Shown: positions 8,309-17,839, counted from the stretch's first letter. The stretch: 45,388 nt of DNA from Bradyrhizobium sp. WSM1743 (GCF_000473065.1 NZ_AXAZ01000068.1:1-45388), one strand, 5' to 3'. Program-made: numbers and translations. Notes: generated by a model not told the origin, from the sequence alone.

Positions 8309-10099
8309 ATGCCCCAGACATCCCCATCCCTGCATCTGTTCGCCGATGTGCTCGCACGCGTGCACGCCGCCTGCCGTGCGCTCGCGGCGGACGCCAATTG
8401 GTCCGAGGGCATCGATTTCTCGCGGGTGGTGGTCGAGCCGCCGCGCGACGCCACCCATGGCGACATGGCGACCAACGCCGCGATGGTGCTTGCGAAAGAG
8501 GCAAAGGCAAAGCCGCGCGATCTCGCCGAGCAGATCGCCGAGCGGCTGCGCACGGATGCGCTGATCGCCAAGGTCGACGTCGCAGGTCCCGGCTTCATCA
8601 ATCTGACCTTGAGGCCGGCCGCCTGGGCCGAGGCGCTGCGGACCGTGCTGCGCGAGGGCGCCGATTACGGCCGCATCCGCGGCGGCTCCAAAGTGAACGT
8701 CGAATACGTCTCGGCCAATCCGACCGGTCCGATGCATGTCGGCCATTGCCGCGGCGCCGTGTTTGGCGACGCGCTGGCCAGCCTGCTCCAGTTCGCGGGC
8801 CACGACGTCACGCGGGAATATTACATCAACGATGCCGGCGCGCAGGTCGACGTGCTCGCGCGCTCCGCCTTCCTGAGATATCGCGAGGCGCTCGGCGAGG
8901 ACACCGGCGCCATTCCCGAAGGTCTATATCCAGGCGACTACCTGAAGCCGGTCGGCGAGGCGCTGGCGAAGGAGCACGGCGACAAACTGGTCGCGAAGAG
9001 CGAGGCTGAGTGGCTGCCGACGGTGCGTGCCAAGGCGATCGCGATGATGATGGACGAGATCAAGGACGATCTCGCCGCGCTCAACATCCGTCACGACGTG
9101 TTCTTCTCTGAACGTTCGCTGATCGAGGGTAGCAACAACAAGGTTGCCGAGACCATCGACTTCCTGCGCGCCAAGGGCGACATCTACGAAGGCCGCCTGC
9201 CGCCGCCGAAGGGCGCGCCGGTCGAGGATTGGGAGGACCGCGAGCAGCTGCTGTTCAAGGCGACGGCTTACGGCGACGACGTCGATCGTCCGCTGATCAA
9301 GTCGGACAATTCCTACACCTACTTCGCCTCCGACATCGCCTATCACAAGAACAAGTTCGACCGCGGCTTTGCCGAGATGATCGACGTCTGGGGCGCCGAC
9401 CATGGCGGCTACATCAAGCGGATGCAGGCGGCGGTGAAGGCGACGACCTCGGGGAAGGGATCGCTCGACGTCAAGATCGTGCAGCTCGTGAAGCTGCTGC
9501 GCAATGGCGAGCCGGTCAAAATGTCCAAGCGGAGCGGGGACTTCGTCACCTTGCGTGAGGTGGTGGATGAGGTCGGCCAGGATGCCGTCCGCTTCATGAT
9601 GCTCTATCGCAAGAACGACGCGGTGCTCGACTTCGACCTCGCCAAGGTCATGGAGCAGTCGCGCGACAACCCGGTGTTCTACGTCCAGTACGGTCATGCA
9701 CGCGGCCACTCGATCTTCCGCAATGCGCGGGCCGAGGTGTTCCCGGAATTGCCTGAGGATACCGGCAAGCGCATCGCCTGGCTCGCTGAGTCGGCGGTCG
9801 AGCGGCTGTCGGACCCCGTGGAACTCGATCTTCTCAAGCGTCTCGCAATTTATCCGCGCATGCTGGAAGCGGCAGCCAGCGCCCACGAGCCGCACCGAAT
9901 TGCCTTTTATCTCTATGATTTAGCCAGCGAATTTCACGCACTTTGGACGAAAGGGCGCGATTTGCCCTATTTACGCTTCATTATCAATAATGATGCAGAT
10001 CTTACAAAGGCGCGGCTGGCGATGGTCCAGGGCGTCGTCTCGGTTCTGGCATCGGGCCTCGCCATCCTCGGCGTCCATGCTCCGGACGAGATGCGGTAG
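8309..10099 (+). CDS. argS: Arginyl-tRNA synthetase
   Basis: Class I aminoacyl-tRNA synthetase that charges tRNA-Arg. At 596 residues it is full length. The HIGH signature appears as HVGH at 143-146 (NPTGPMHVGHCRG) and the KMSKS loop as KMSKRSGDF from residue 404. The N-terminal Add-1 region (residues 5-110) and C-terminal DALR-type anticodon domain (last 120 residues) are present. It follows dgt by 9 bp and precedes the SPOR-protein gene by 140 bp. Confidence 0.97.
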   Translation: MPQTSPSLHLFADVLARVHAACRALAADANWSEGIDFSRVVVEPPRDATHGDMATNAAMVLAKEAKAKPRDLAEQIAERLRTDALIAKVDVAGPGFINLTLRPAAWAEALRTVLREGADYGRIRGGSKVNVEYVSANPTGPMHVGHCRGAVFGDALASLLQFAGHDVTREYYINDAGAQVDVLARSAFLRYREALGEDTGAIPEGLYPGDYLKPVGEALAKEHGDKLVAKSEAEWLPTVRAKAIAMMMDEIKDDLAALNIRHDVFFSERSLIEGSNNKVAETIDFLRAKGDIYEGRLPPPKGAPVEDWEDREQLLFKATAYGDDVDRPLIKSDNSYTYFASDIAYHKNKFDRGFAEMIDVWGADHGGYIKRMQAAVKATTSGKGSLDVKIVQLVKLLRNGEPVKMSKRSGDFVTLREVVDEVGQDAVRFMMLYRKNDAVLDFDLAKVMEQSRDNPVFYVQYGHARGHSIFRNARAEVFPELPEDTGKRIAWLAESAVERLSDPVELDLLKRLAIYPRMLEAAASAHEPHRIAFYLYDLASEFHALWTKGRDLPYLRFIINNDADLTKARLAMVQGVVSVLASGLAILGVHAPDEMR

Positions 10100-10239
10100 T
10101 TTGGGGCGAACTACTTAAGGGGAATTCGGGGGTAACCGGCAGAAGCCGGACCGCTTAGACTTGGTTGAAAGCCTTGTGGGTCGAAAGCCGTGCCTTGGTC
10201 GAGGGGCGCGCGGCTTTCCCGAAGGGACGCATCATCACG

Positions 10240-11790
10240 ATGGCCGAACGATATCAGGACAGACCGTTTCCCTCCGATGCATATGGTCGCGGTGGCGATC
10301 AGCATGGGAAGGCGGAAAATGATCCCTTGGCCGAGCTCGCCCGTCTGATCGGACAAACCGATCCGTTCGCAGCGCAGGGGCAACCGACTGCGCGTCCGCC
10401 GGCGGCGCCCGCCCAGAGCTATAATGAAGACGATTACCGCCAGGCCGACGATCAGCAGGATTACGCCGAGCAGGCGCTGCCATCGCCTGGGCCGCCCTCA
10501 TGGATGCGGCGCGCCAACGTGCAGCCGCAGCCGGCACCCGCGCCGGAGCCTGACTATCCCGTCTCGGTCAGCCCGGTTCATCCGTTGCACCGCTATTCAG
10601 CCAAGCCTGCCGTGCCCGAGCCTGATGTTCATCAGCCGCAGGCCTATCAGGATCAGGGTTTTCAGGATCAGTCCTACCAGCAGCATGGCCAAGCCTACCA
10701 GGAGCAGGCTTATCAGGAGCCGTATGCGCAGCCCGATGCCTCGCGCTACGACGATGCGCTCTACGGCCGGCTGGAGACAGGCGAGCAAGACTACCAGCGC
10801 GAGCCGGCCTATCCGGATGACCCTTACGCGTACCAGAGCGACTATCCCGAGGCCGAAGTCGAGGAGCCGAAGAAGCAGCGCGGCGGCATGATAACGGTCG
10901 CGGCGATCCTGGCGCTTGCCGTGGTCGGCACCGGCGCGGCGTTCGCCTACAAGACCTATATCGGCTCGCCCCGCAGCGGCGAGCCGCCGATCATCAAGGC
11001 TGACAACACGCCGACCAAGATCGTGCCGGCTCCGACGGACTCCGCGGCCAAGGTGCCAGACCGCATGGTCAGCGGTGACGGCACTGAAAAGATCGTGCCG
11101 CGCGAGGAGGCTCCCGTCGACGTCAACGCCAGGGCGGGCGGTCCCCGCGTGGTGTTCCCGCCGCTGAACCAGAATGCGAACCCGCCGTCGGTGGCCAGCG
11201 TATCGCCGTCTGCGGTGCCTCCGCCGAGCGCGGGGCCGACTCCGAGCAACGGCACGCTGCCGAACAATTCGCCGCGTGCGATCAGGACCGTGGCCGTGAA
11301 GGGCGATCAAACCGACAGCGCCGTGCCGCAATCAGCGGCCGCCAAGCCGACGCCCGCGGCGCCGAAACCTGTTGCCGCGCCCGCTCCGCCGGCCGCGCCG
11401 CGCAATCCGCCGACCTCGGCAAATGCCAGCGTCAACCAACCCCTTTCGCTCGCCCCGCAATCGGGAGCGCCGGCCGAGCCGCCGCAGCGGATGGCTGCCA
11501 CCAACCCGACGCAAATCGCGCCCAGCAGCAGCGGCGGCTACATCGTGCAGGTCTCCTCGCAGCAGAGTGAGGACAGTGCGGCCGCTTCCTACCGGGTGCT
11601 GCAGAGCAAGTATGGCAGCGTGCTCGGCTCCCGTTCGCCTGTGATCAAGCGGGTCGATCTGACTGATAAGGGCAAGGGGATCGTCTACCGCGCCTTCGCT
11701 GGTCCCTACGCTTCGGCCGAGGAGGCGACGCAGGCTTGCAACAGCCTGAAGTCCGCAGGCCTGTCTGCTTGCTTCGTCCAGAGGAATTAA
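10240..11790 (+). CDS. SPOR-domain inner-membrane protein, FtsN-like position
   Basis: A 516-residue bitopic protein. The cytoplasmic N-terminus (1-210) is rich in Gln, Tyr, Pro and Asp, with repeated DQ.YQ-type segments. One membrane helix follows at about 216-238 (ITVAAILALAVVGTGAAF). A long Pro/Ala-rich periplasmic linker leads to a C-terminal SPOR domain (431-516, starting GGYIVQVSSQ), which in this family binds glycan strands lacking stem peptides at division septa. ATG 10240 is preferred because GAAGGGA precedes it; the open frame extends to 10165. Its place between argS and nagZ matches ftsN in Caulobacter as I remember it, so a division role is likely but inferred. Confidence 0.85.
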   Translation: MAERYQDRPFPSDAYGRGGDQHGKAENDPLAELARLIGQTDPFAAQGQPTARPPAAPAQSYNEDDYRQADDQQDYAEQALPSPGPPSWMRRANVQPQPAPAPEPDYPVSVSPVHPLHRYSAKPAVPEPDVHQPQAYQDQGFQDQSYQQHGQAYQEQAYQEPYAQPDASRYDDALYGRLETGEQDYQREPAYPDDPYAYQSDYPEAEVEEPKKQRGGMITVAAILALAVVGTGAAFAYKTYIGSPRSGEPPIIKADNTPTKIVPAPTDSAAKVPDRMVSGDGTEKIVPREEAPVDVNARAGGPRVVFPPLNQNANPPSVASVSPSAVPPPSAGPTPSNGTLPNNSPRAIRTVAVKGDQTDSAVPQSAAAKPTPAAPKPVAAPAPPAAPRNPPTSANASVNQPLSLAPQSGAPAEPPQRMAATNPTQIAPSSSGGYIVQVSSQQSEDSAAASYRVLQSKYGSVLGSRSPVIKRVDLTDKGKGIVYRAFAGPYASAEEATQACNSLKSAGLSACFVQRN

Positions 11791-11836
11791 CGGCCGTTTC
11801 CTTGACCCCCCAGCGGGGCAGGGTTAATCGGCCGTT

Positions 11837-12865
11837 ATGAGCACGCGGGCCTTCATTACCGGCGTATCCGGAACGGAACTGACCGCCGCTGAGCGGGAGT
11901 TTATCCGTGGCGAACGCCCATGGGGCTTTATCCTGTTCAAGCGCAACGTCGCGACACCGGCTCAAGTTGCTGCACTGGTTACGGAATTGCGGGTGGTGGC
12001 GGATGCTGCCGACGCGCCTGTCCTGATCGATCAGGAGGGCGGACGGGTGCAGCGGCTGGGCCCGCCGCACTGGCCGATCTATCCGCCGGGGGCCGTATTC
12101 GCGAATTTGTACGATACTGATTCGGCGCTCGGGCTCACTGCCGCACGCCTCAGTGCCCGGCTGATCGCGGCCGATCTCGCCGATCTCGGCATTACCGTGG
12201 ACTGCCTGCCATTGGCTGACGTGCCGGTGCCGGGCGCTGACGCGGTCATCGGCAACCGGGCTTACGGCACGGAGCCGGGCAAGGTCGCGGCGATTGCGCG
12301 CGCGGTCACCGAGGGCTTGGAGCAGGGCGGCGTGCTGCCGGTGCTCAAGCACATTCCCGGTCATGGCCGGGCAACCGCCGACACCCACTTCAAGCTGCCG
12401 ACCGTCGATACACCCCGGGACGAGCTGGAACGCACCGATTTCGCGGCGTTCAAGCCGCTTTCGGACCTGCCAATGGCCATGACTGCACATGTTGTGTTTA
12501 GCGCAGTCGACCCCGCCCATCCGGCGACGACATCTGCGACAATGATTGCTGACGTGATTCGCGGCGCAATCGAGTTCCAGGGTTTGTTAATGAGTGATGA
12601 CGTGTCGATGAACGCGCTGTCGGGGAATATCGCCGAGCGGACCCGCGCCATCTTCGCGGCCGGCTGCGACGTGGCCCTGCATTGCAACGGCAATATCGAG
12701 GAGATGCGCGACGTCGCCGGCCAGACACCTGAACTGTCCGGCAGGGCATTGGAGCGGGCGAACGCCGCGCTCGCCGCACGCAAGCCGCCGCAGCCATTCG
12801 ACCGCGTGGCCGCACGCGCCGAACTGGACGCATTGATCGCACGGGCAAACACGGCATCGGCATGA
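11837..12865 (+). CDS. nagZ: Beta-N-acetylhexosaminidase
   Basis: Cytoplasmic glycoside hydrolase family 3 enzyme that removes GlcNAc from anhydro-muropeptides in peptidoglycan recycling. The 342-residue length is normal. The catalytic loop is KHIPGHGRATADTH (H176), and the nucleophile region is MSDDVSM (Asp 254-255). The substrate-binding DQEGGRVQRL motif is at 65-74. The stop codon overlaps the scpA start (ATGA), implying coupled translation. Being between an SPOR protein and scpAB links wall recycling with division genes. Confidence 0.96.
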   Translation: MSTRAFITGVSGTELTAAEREFIRGERPWGFILFKRNVATPAQVAALVTELRVVADAADAPVLIDQEGGRVQRLGPPHWPIYPPGAVFANLYDTDSALGLTAARLSARLIAADLADLGITVDCLPLADVPVPGADAVIGNRAYGTEPGKVAAIARAVTEGLEQGGVLPVLKHIPGHGRATADTHFKLPTVDTPRDELERTDFAAFKPLSDLPMAMTAHVVFSAVDPAHPATTSATMIADVIRGAIEFQGLLMSDDVSMNALSGNIAERTRAIFAAGCDVALHCNGNIEEMRDVAGQTPELSGRALERANAALAARKPPQPFDRVAARAELDALIARANTASA

Positions 12866-13701
12866 CCGCAGAAATCCTATCGTTTGAAACCGGGCGGCCC
12901 GCAGAGCTCGCCGAGGGTGAGCCGGCGTTGGTGGTGGACGTCGAGGGCTATGAGGGCCCGCTCGACCTCCTGCTCGCACTGGCGCGGCAGCAGAAGGTCG
13001 ACCTCGCCAAGATCTCGATCCTGGCGCTGGCCGACCAGTATCTCCACTTCATCGAAGCGGCGCGAAAGATTCGGCTGGAGCTTGCCGCCGACTACCTCGT
13101 CATGGCGGCCTGGCTTGCCTTCCTGAAGTCGCGCCTGCTGCTGCCGGAGCCGCCGAGTGCGGAAGGCCCGAGCGCGGAGCAGATGGCGACTGCGCTCGCC
13201 AACCGGCTGCGCCGGCTGGAAGCCATTCGCGAAGCTGCCAACCGGCTGATGAACAGGCCGCAATTGCAGCGCGACATCTTCCCGCGCGGCGAGCCCGAGC
13301 AGATCGCCGAGATCAAGCATCCGAAATACACGGCGACGCTCTACGACCTGCTCACGGCCTATGCCGCGCAGCGCCAGTCGCGCGTGCTGGCGAGCGTGCA
13401 TCTGGCCAAACGCACGGTGTGGTCGCTTGCCGAAGCGCGCGCCACGCTGGAGCGGCTGGTCGGCAGCATCACCGAGCAGGACGATTGGGGCGTGCTCGAC
13501 GACTTCCTGATCCGGCATGTCGCCGACCCGACGCAGCGCGCGACGGTGTTCGCCTCGAGCTTTGCCGCCGCGCTCGAACTGGTGCGCGAAGGTCAGCTCG
13601 AGCTGAACCAGAAAGAGGCGTTTGCGCCGATCTATTTCCGGAAGGGGCGCCCAAAACCGGTCCCGGACGCAGCTCCTGCGCCCGACGCGCCGGTCGCCTA
13701 A
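12862..13701 (+). CDS. scpA: Segregation and condensation protein A
   Basis: Kleisin subunit of the SMC-ScpAB condensin that compacts and segregates the chromosome. The 279-residue protein has the family signature YEGPLDLLLALARQQKVDL near residue 30 and the MAAWLAFLKSRLLLPEP segment near 80-95, which form the helical SMC-neck-binding domain. The C-terminal winged-helix part ends near residue 262 with an Ala/Pro tail. It overlaps nagZ by 4 bp and lies 21 bp before scpB. Confidence 0.95.
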   Translation: MTAEILSFETGRPAELAEGEPALVVDVEGYEGPLDLLLALARQQKVDLAKISILALADQYLHFIEAARKIRLELAADYLVMAAWLAFLKSRLLLPEPPSAEGPSAEQMATALANRLRRLEAIREAANRLMNRPQLQRDIFPRGEPEQIAEIKHPKYTATLYDLLTAYAAQRQSRVLASVHLAKRTVWSLAEARATLERLVGSITEQDDWGVLDDFLIRHVADPTQRATVFASSFAAALELVREGQLELNQKEAFAPIYFRKGRPKPVPDAAPAPDAPVA

Positions 13702-13722
13702 GTGCAAGAAGGAGAATCTGCC

Positions 13723-14475
13723 ATGGCAAGCCTGGCTGAAGTGCGGATAGAAGAGGCCGAGCCGATGGAGAACGAATCCCAGGCACGTCCCGAGGAATTG
13801 CGGCTGCTGGAAGCGCTGCTGTTCGCTTCGAGTGAACCGCTGGATACGGCAACGCTGGCCAAGCGCATGCCCGAGGGCGTCGACGTCAAGGCTGCACTCG
13901 AGCAATTGCAGGCCGACTATGCCTCACGCGGCGTCAACCTCGTCCGCGTCGCCAACAAATGGACGTTCCGCACCGCCGGCGACCTCGCCTGGCTGATGAC
14001 GCGGGAGAGCACCGAAACCCGGCGCCTGTCGCGCGCCGCGATCGAGGTGCTGGCGATCATCGCCTATCACCAGCCGGTGACACGAGCCGAGATCGAGGAG
14101 ATCCGCGGTGTTGTCACCTCAAAGGGCACGCTCGACGTGCTGCTGGAGACCGGTTGGATCAAGCCGCGCGGCCGCCGCAAGACGCCCGGCCGTCCCTTGA
14201 CCTTCGGAACCACCGAGGAATTCCTGTCGCAATTCACCCTGGAACAGCTCGGCGACCTGCCGGGCCTAGAAGAGCTGAAGGGCACGGGCCTCCTGGATTC
14301 GCGCCTGCCCACCGGATTTAGCGTGCCGACGCCGTCCGATGACCCGGCTCTGCGCGAGGACGAGGATCCCTTGGAACCGGGCGAGGACCTCGATCTCGCG
14401 CTAGCGCCTGCGGTCGAGCCCGAGACGTCTGAAGGCGGCAATGAGGGTGGCAGCGAAGGCGGAAGCGAGGAGTGA
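13723..14475 (+). CDS. scpB: Segregation and condensation protein B
   Basis: Partner of ScpA in the condensin complex; a dimer of tandem winged-helix domains. The 250-residue product carries LLEALLFASSEPL at its start and AIEVLAIIAYHQPVTRAEIE followed by IRGV in the middle, both hallmark ScpB segments. ATG 13723 is chosen because AAGGAG lies 8 bp upstream; a GTG at 13702 is also in frame. The last 60 residues form an acidic tail with Glu/Gly repeats (GGNEGGSEGGSEE) that is not part of the fold. Confidence 0.94.
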   Translation: MASLAEVRIEEAEPMENESQARPEELRLLEALLFASSEPLDTATLAKRMPEGVDVKAALEQLQADYASRGVNLVRVANKWTFRTAGDLAWLMTRESTETRRLSRAAIEVLAIIAYHQPVTRAEIEEIRGVVTSKGTLDVLLETGWIKPRGRRKTPGRPLTFGTTEEFLSQFTLEQLGDLPGLEELKGTGLLDSRLPTGFSVPTPSDDPALREDEDPLEPGEDLDLALAPAVEPETSEGGNEGGSEGGSEE

Positions 14476-14640
14476 CGCCCGTTCGTCTACGGGGCCCTGC
14501 GACCGGTTAACACTAGCAAAATTGCGTAGCGCCGACAGCGAATTGGCGCCGCCTTGGTCCTTGTTTTTAAGCCCTGCCAAGCCTAGGTTTCGGTGAAGAT
14601 CGGCCGGGTCCCCGGCCATGCGCGTTTGGAGGGTTGCAGG

Positions 14641-14874
14641 ATGGGTTCACTCAGCATTTGGCACTGGATCTTGGTGATCGCAGTGGTCCTGCTGCTGTTC
14701 GGCCGCGGCAAGATTTCGGATCTGATGGGCGACGTGGCGCAGGGCATCAAGGCGTTCAAGAAGGGCATGCAGGACGACGACAAGCCCGCCGAGAAGCCTG
14801 AGCCGGCCAAGTCGATCGAGCACAATGCTGCGCCGACCGCGGCACGGTCCGACGTCGGCAGCAAGGCCGTCTGA
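14641..14874 (+). CDS. tatA: Twin-arginine translocase subunit TatA
   Basis: Pore-forming component of the Tat system for folded proteins. The 77-residue protein has a short membrane helix (WHWILVIAVVLLLFG), then an FGRGKISDLMGDVAQGIKAF amphipathic helix and a charged tail, the standard TatA layout. ATG 14641 has GGAGGG 8-13 bp upstream; an in-frame ATG at 14593 would put extra residues before the helix. First gene of tatABC, 87 bp before tatB. Confidence 0.95.
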   Translation: MGSLSIWHWILVIAVVLLLFGRGKISDLMGDVAQGIKAFKKGMQDDDKPAEKPEPAKSIEHNAAPTAARSDVGSKAV

Positions 14875-14961
14875 GCCAGAGAGCACGCGAGACACGGGTG
14901 GCGGCCCTGATCCTGCGCGCGAGGATTGGGCCGGCTCCGGCTGGCGTGAACGGAAGACCTC

Positions 14962-15456
14962 ATGTTCGACATCGGGTGGAGTGAACTGGTCCTCATCGGG
15001 GTCGTGGCCCTGATTGCCATCGGCCCGAAAGAGCTGCCGGGCGTGCTGCGCATGGTCGGGCAGTGGATGGGCAAGGCCCGCAAGATGGCCGCCGAATTCC
15101 AGGGCCAATTCCAGGAAGCGATGCGCGAGGCCGAGATGGCCGACCTCAAGAAGAGCTTCGACGAGGTCAAGGAAGCCGCCACAGGGTTCAATCCGCTGAC
15201 CTCGCTCCAGAAGGACGTCAGCGACGCGCTCCGCGTCGATGCGCTGGACAAGCCGGCAGAGACGTCGGCCGCCACCGCCGTCGAACCGCCGGCGACGCCA
15301 ACCACTCCGGAGGCGCCGACGCCCGAGACCTTCGTCGAAGCCGAGGCGCATGAGGCCGTGAACGAGCCGCTTGCCATCACCCGTGAGGTCGAGCAGGCAA
15401 AGGTCGCGCAGGACACCGCGCCATCCGAGGCGATCAAGGACGCCAAAGCGTCATGA
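14962..15456 (+). CDS. tatB: Twin-arginine translocase subunit TatB
   Basis: TatB forms the substrate receptor with TatC. The 164-residue protein begins MFDIGWSELVLIGVVALIAIGPKELP, the TatB-type N-terminal helix and hinge. An amphipathic helix follows (about 30-75), then a long Thr/Pro/Glu-rich tail. The stop overlaps the tatC start (ATGA). Confidence 0.95.
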   Translation: MFDIGWSELVLIGVVALIAIGPKELPGVLRMVGQWMGKARKMAAEFQGQFQEAMREAEMADLKKSFDEVKEAATGFNPLTSLQKDVSDALRVDALDKPAETSAATAVEPPATPTTPEAPTPETFVEAEAHEAVNEPLAITREVEQAKVAQDTAPSEAIKDAKAS

Positions 15457-16265
15457 CCGACGCCGATATCGAAGCCAGCAAAGCCCCTCTGATGGACCAT
15501 CTGATCGAGCTGCGCTCGCGGCTGATCAAGGCGTTGCTGGGTTTTGGCGTTGCCTTCATCTTCTGCTTCTTCTTCGCCAAGCAGATCTACAACGTGCTGG
15601 TCTGGCCGTTCGTGTGGGTCGCAGGTCCCGAGAATTCCAAGTTCATCTACACGGCGCTGCTGGAATATTTCATCACCCAGCTCAAGCTCGCGCTGTTCGG
15701 CGCCGGCTTCATCTCATTCCCGATCGTGGCGACGCAGATCTACAAGTTCGTCGCCCCCGGTCTCTACAAGCACGAGAAGCAGGCCTTCCTGCCGTACCTG
15801 GTCGCGACCCCGTTCTTCTTCGTGCTGGGCGCGGCGCTGGTCTATTTCGTCGTGCTGCCGATGCTGGTCCGCTTCTCGCTCGGCATGCAGCAGGCCGGCA
15901 GCGACGAGACCGCGCAGATCCAGCTCTTGCCCAAGGTCGGCGAATATCTGTCGCTGATGATGTCGCTGATCTTCGCCTTCGGCATCGCCTTCCAGCTCCC
16001 GGTGATCCTGACGCTGCTCGGCCGCATCGGCATCGTGACCTCGAAAATGCTGCGCGAGAAGCGCCGCTACTTCATCGTGATCGCCTTCGTGATCGCGGCC
16101 GTGCTGACGCCGCCCGACGTGCTCAGCCAGTGCTCGCTGGCAATCCCCTTGCTGGCGCTGTACGAGGGCTCGATCATCGCGGTGGCGATGGTGGAGAAGA
16201 AGGCGGCGGCTTCATCGCAAGCCACCGGCACCGACGTATCGACGCCGGCCAAGCCGGCGGAGTAG
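15453..16265 (+). CDS. tatC: Twin-arginine translocase subunit TatC
   Basis: Six-helix membrane core of the Tat translocon that reads the twin-arginine signal peptide. The 270-residue protein contains PLMDHLIELRSRLIKA at the N-terminus, including the conserved cytoplasmic Glu, and a FGIAFQLPV segment in helix 4 followed by LTPPDVLSQ. It overlaps tatB by 4 bp and ends the tat operon; a palindromic repeat follows at 16282. Confidence 0.97.
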   Translation: MTDADIEASKAPLMDHLIELRSRLIKALLGFGVAFIFCFFFAKQIYNVLVWPFVWVAGPENSKFIYTALLEYFITQLKLALFGAGFISFPIVATQIYKFVAPGLYKHEKQAFLPYLVATPFFFVLGAALVYFVVLPMLVRFSLGMQQAGSDETAQIQLLPKVGEYLSLMMSLIFAFGIAFQLPVILTLLGRIGIVTSKMLREKRRYFIVIAFVIAAVLTPPDVLSQCSLAIPLLALYEGSIIAVAMVEKKAAASSQATGTDVSTPAKPAE

Positions 16266-16281
16266 GGCACCCCATTCTCCG

Positions 16282-16385
16282 CCGTCATTCCCCGCGAAGG
16301 CGGGGAATCCAGTACGCCGCGGCCCCTCGGAGAATCACTCCCGTCTCTGGAATACTGGATCGCCCGCTTTCGCGGGCGATGACAG
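16282..16385. repeat. Dispersed palindromic repeat, copy 1
   Basis: Non-coding repeat after tatC. It contains the hairpin TCCCCGCGAAGGCGGGGA, then CCAGTACGCCGCGGCC, TACTGGAT and a second hairpin, CGCCCGCTTTCGCGGGCG, ending ATGACAG. The same ordered blocks recur at 21942-22038. Common in Bradyrhizobium intergenic DNA. It may form strong RNA structure at the end of the tat transcript. Confidence 0.75.
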
Positions 16386-16416
16386 AGTGCTAGGGGAGGA
16401 CGCGCCGATGTAAGTT

Positions 16417-16434
16417 GTCAACATAAACGTTGAC
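16417..16434. promoter_or_regulatory. Perfect inverted repeat upstream of serS
   Basis: The 18-bp site GTCAACATAAACGTTGAC has perfect 6-bp arms around a 6-bp AT-rich centre. It lies 29 bp before the serS ATG, in a locally AT-rich stretch. The geometry, with an 18-bp overall length, is that of a dimeric transcription-factor operator such as those of the MarR family. No regulator gene lies beside it, so the binding protein is unknown. Confidence 0.5.
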
Positions 16435-16463
16435 TATTTACGCGCTGATCCAGGACCACAGCC

Positions 16464-17795
16464 ATGCACGACATCAAATCGATCCGCGACAATCCGCAAG
16501 CCTTTGACGCCGGCCTCGCACGGCGCGGTTTGAAGCCGATGTCGGCCTCGCTGCTCGCGATCGACGAGAGGCGGCGTGCGGCGATTCTGGCTTCGGAGCA
16601 GGCGCAGGCGCGGCGCAATGCGGCGTCCAAGGAGATCGGCGACGCCAAGAAGGCCAAGGACGAGGCGCGTGCGGCGAAGCTGATGGCTGAAGTCGCCGAC
16701 CTCAAGACGACGATGCCGGAGCTCGAAGCGGCTGCGAAAGCCGCCGACGATGAGCTGACGAAAGAGCTGTCCGCGATCCCGAACATTCCGTTCGACGAAG
16801 TGCCTGATGGGGTCGACGAGCACGGCAATGTCCAGCACCACGTGTTCGGCAACAAGCGCAACTACAGCTTCGCGCCAAAACTGCATGACGATCTCGGCAC
16901 CGCACTCGGCTACATGGATTTCGAGGCGGCGGCAAAACTCTCCGGCGCGCGCTTCGTCGTGCTGAAGAAGGGGCTTGCAAGGCTTGAACGTGCGATCGGC
17001 CAGTTCATGCTGGACCTGCACACCAATGAGCACGGCTACACCGAGATCAACCCGCCGCTGCTGGTGCGTAACGAGGTGATGTTCGGCACCGGGCAATTGC
17101 CGAAGTTCGAGGACGATCAGTTCTGGGCGATCAAGGGCGAGCTGCTCGCCTCGCCCGATCACGAGCGGCTCAAGACCGAGCGCCTCGGCCTCATCCCGAC
17201 CGCTGAAGTGTCGCTCACCAATCTCGCGCGCGAATCCATCCTCGACGAGAAGCAATTGCCGATGCGCCTTACCGCGCTGACGCCCTGCTTCCGCGCCGAG
17301 GCCGGCGCCGCCGGGCGCGATACCCGTGGCATGATCCGCCAGCATCAGTTCACCAAGGTCGAGCTGGTCTCGATCACGACGCCGGAAACGAGCAAGGACG
17401 AGCTGGAGCGGATGCTGGCTTGTGCGGAGGAAGTGCTGCGCCAGCTCGACCTGCATTATCGCGTGATGACGCTCTGCGCAGGGGATATGGGCTTCTCGTC
17501 GCAAAAAACCTACGACATCGAGGTCTGGATGCCCGGGCAGGGCGACGGCGGCATGTTCCGCGAGATCTCGAGCTGCTCGGTCTGCGGCGATTTCCAGGCG
17601 CGGCGCATGGATGCGCGCTCGCGCGGACCCGACGGCAAGCCGCGCTTCGTGCACACGCTGAACGGCTCCGGCACCGCCGTCGGCCGCGCGCTGATCGCGG
17701 TGATGGAGACCTATCAGCAGGAGGACGGCTCGATCGCGGTCCCCGACGTGCTCCAGCCCTATATGGGCGGGCTGAAGGTGATCGGGCGCGACTAA
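16464..17795 (+). CDS. serS: Seryl-tRNA synthetase
   Basis: Class II synthetase charging tRNA-Ser and tRNA-Sec. The 443-residue protein has the N-terminal two-helix coiled-coil arm (residues 30-100, rich in Ala/Lys/Glu). The class II core follows, with LTPCFRAEAGAAGRDTRGM (motif 2) and NGSGTAVGRALIAVME (motif 3). The start ATG 16464 gives the normal MHDIKSIRDNPQAFD N-terminus. An 18-bp palindrome sits just upstream, and a rhizobial palindromic repeat follows immediately after the stop. Confidence 0.97.
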   Translation: MHDIKSIRDNPQAFDAGLARRGLKPMSASLLAIDERRRAAILASEQAQARRNAASKEIGDAKKAKDEARAAKLMAEVADLKTTMPELEAAAKAADDELTKELSAIPNIPFDEVPDGVDEHGNVQHHVFGNKRNYSFAPKLHDDLGTALGYMDFEAAAKLSGARFVVLKKGLARLERAIGQFMLDLHTNEHGYTEINPPLLVRNEVMFGTGQLPKFEDDQFWAIKGELLASPDHERLKTERLGLIPTAEVSLTNLARESILDEKQLPMRLTALTPCFRAEAGAAGRDTRGMIRQHQFTKVELVSITTPETSKDELERMLACAEEVLRQLDLHYRVMTLCAGDMGFSSQKTYDIEVWMPGQGDGGMFREISSCSVCGDFQARRMDARSRGPDGKPRFVHTLNGSGTAVGRALIAVMETYQQEDGSIAVPDVLQPYMGGLKVIGRD

Positions 17796-17796
17796 A

Positions 17797-17839
17797 GCGT
17801 TTTCCCGCGAAGTGGGCACCGGTTCGCGTCCGAAAACGC
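17797..17839. repeat. Short rhizobial palindromic repeat
   Basis: Arms GCGTTTTC (17797-17804) and GAAAACGC (17832-17839) enclose CGCGAAGTGGGCACCGGTTC-type sequence. I recognise this as a widespread Rhizobiales intergenic palindrome. It begins 2 bp after the serS stop and may fold as an RNA hairpin at the transcript end. Confidence 0.7.
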
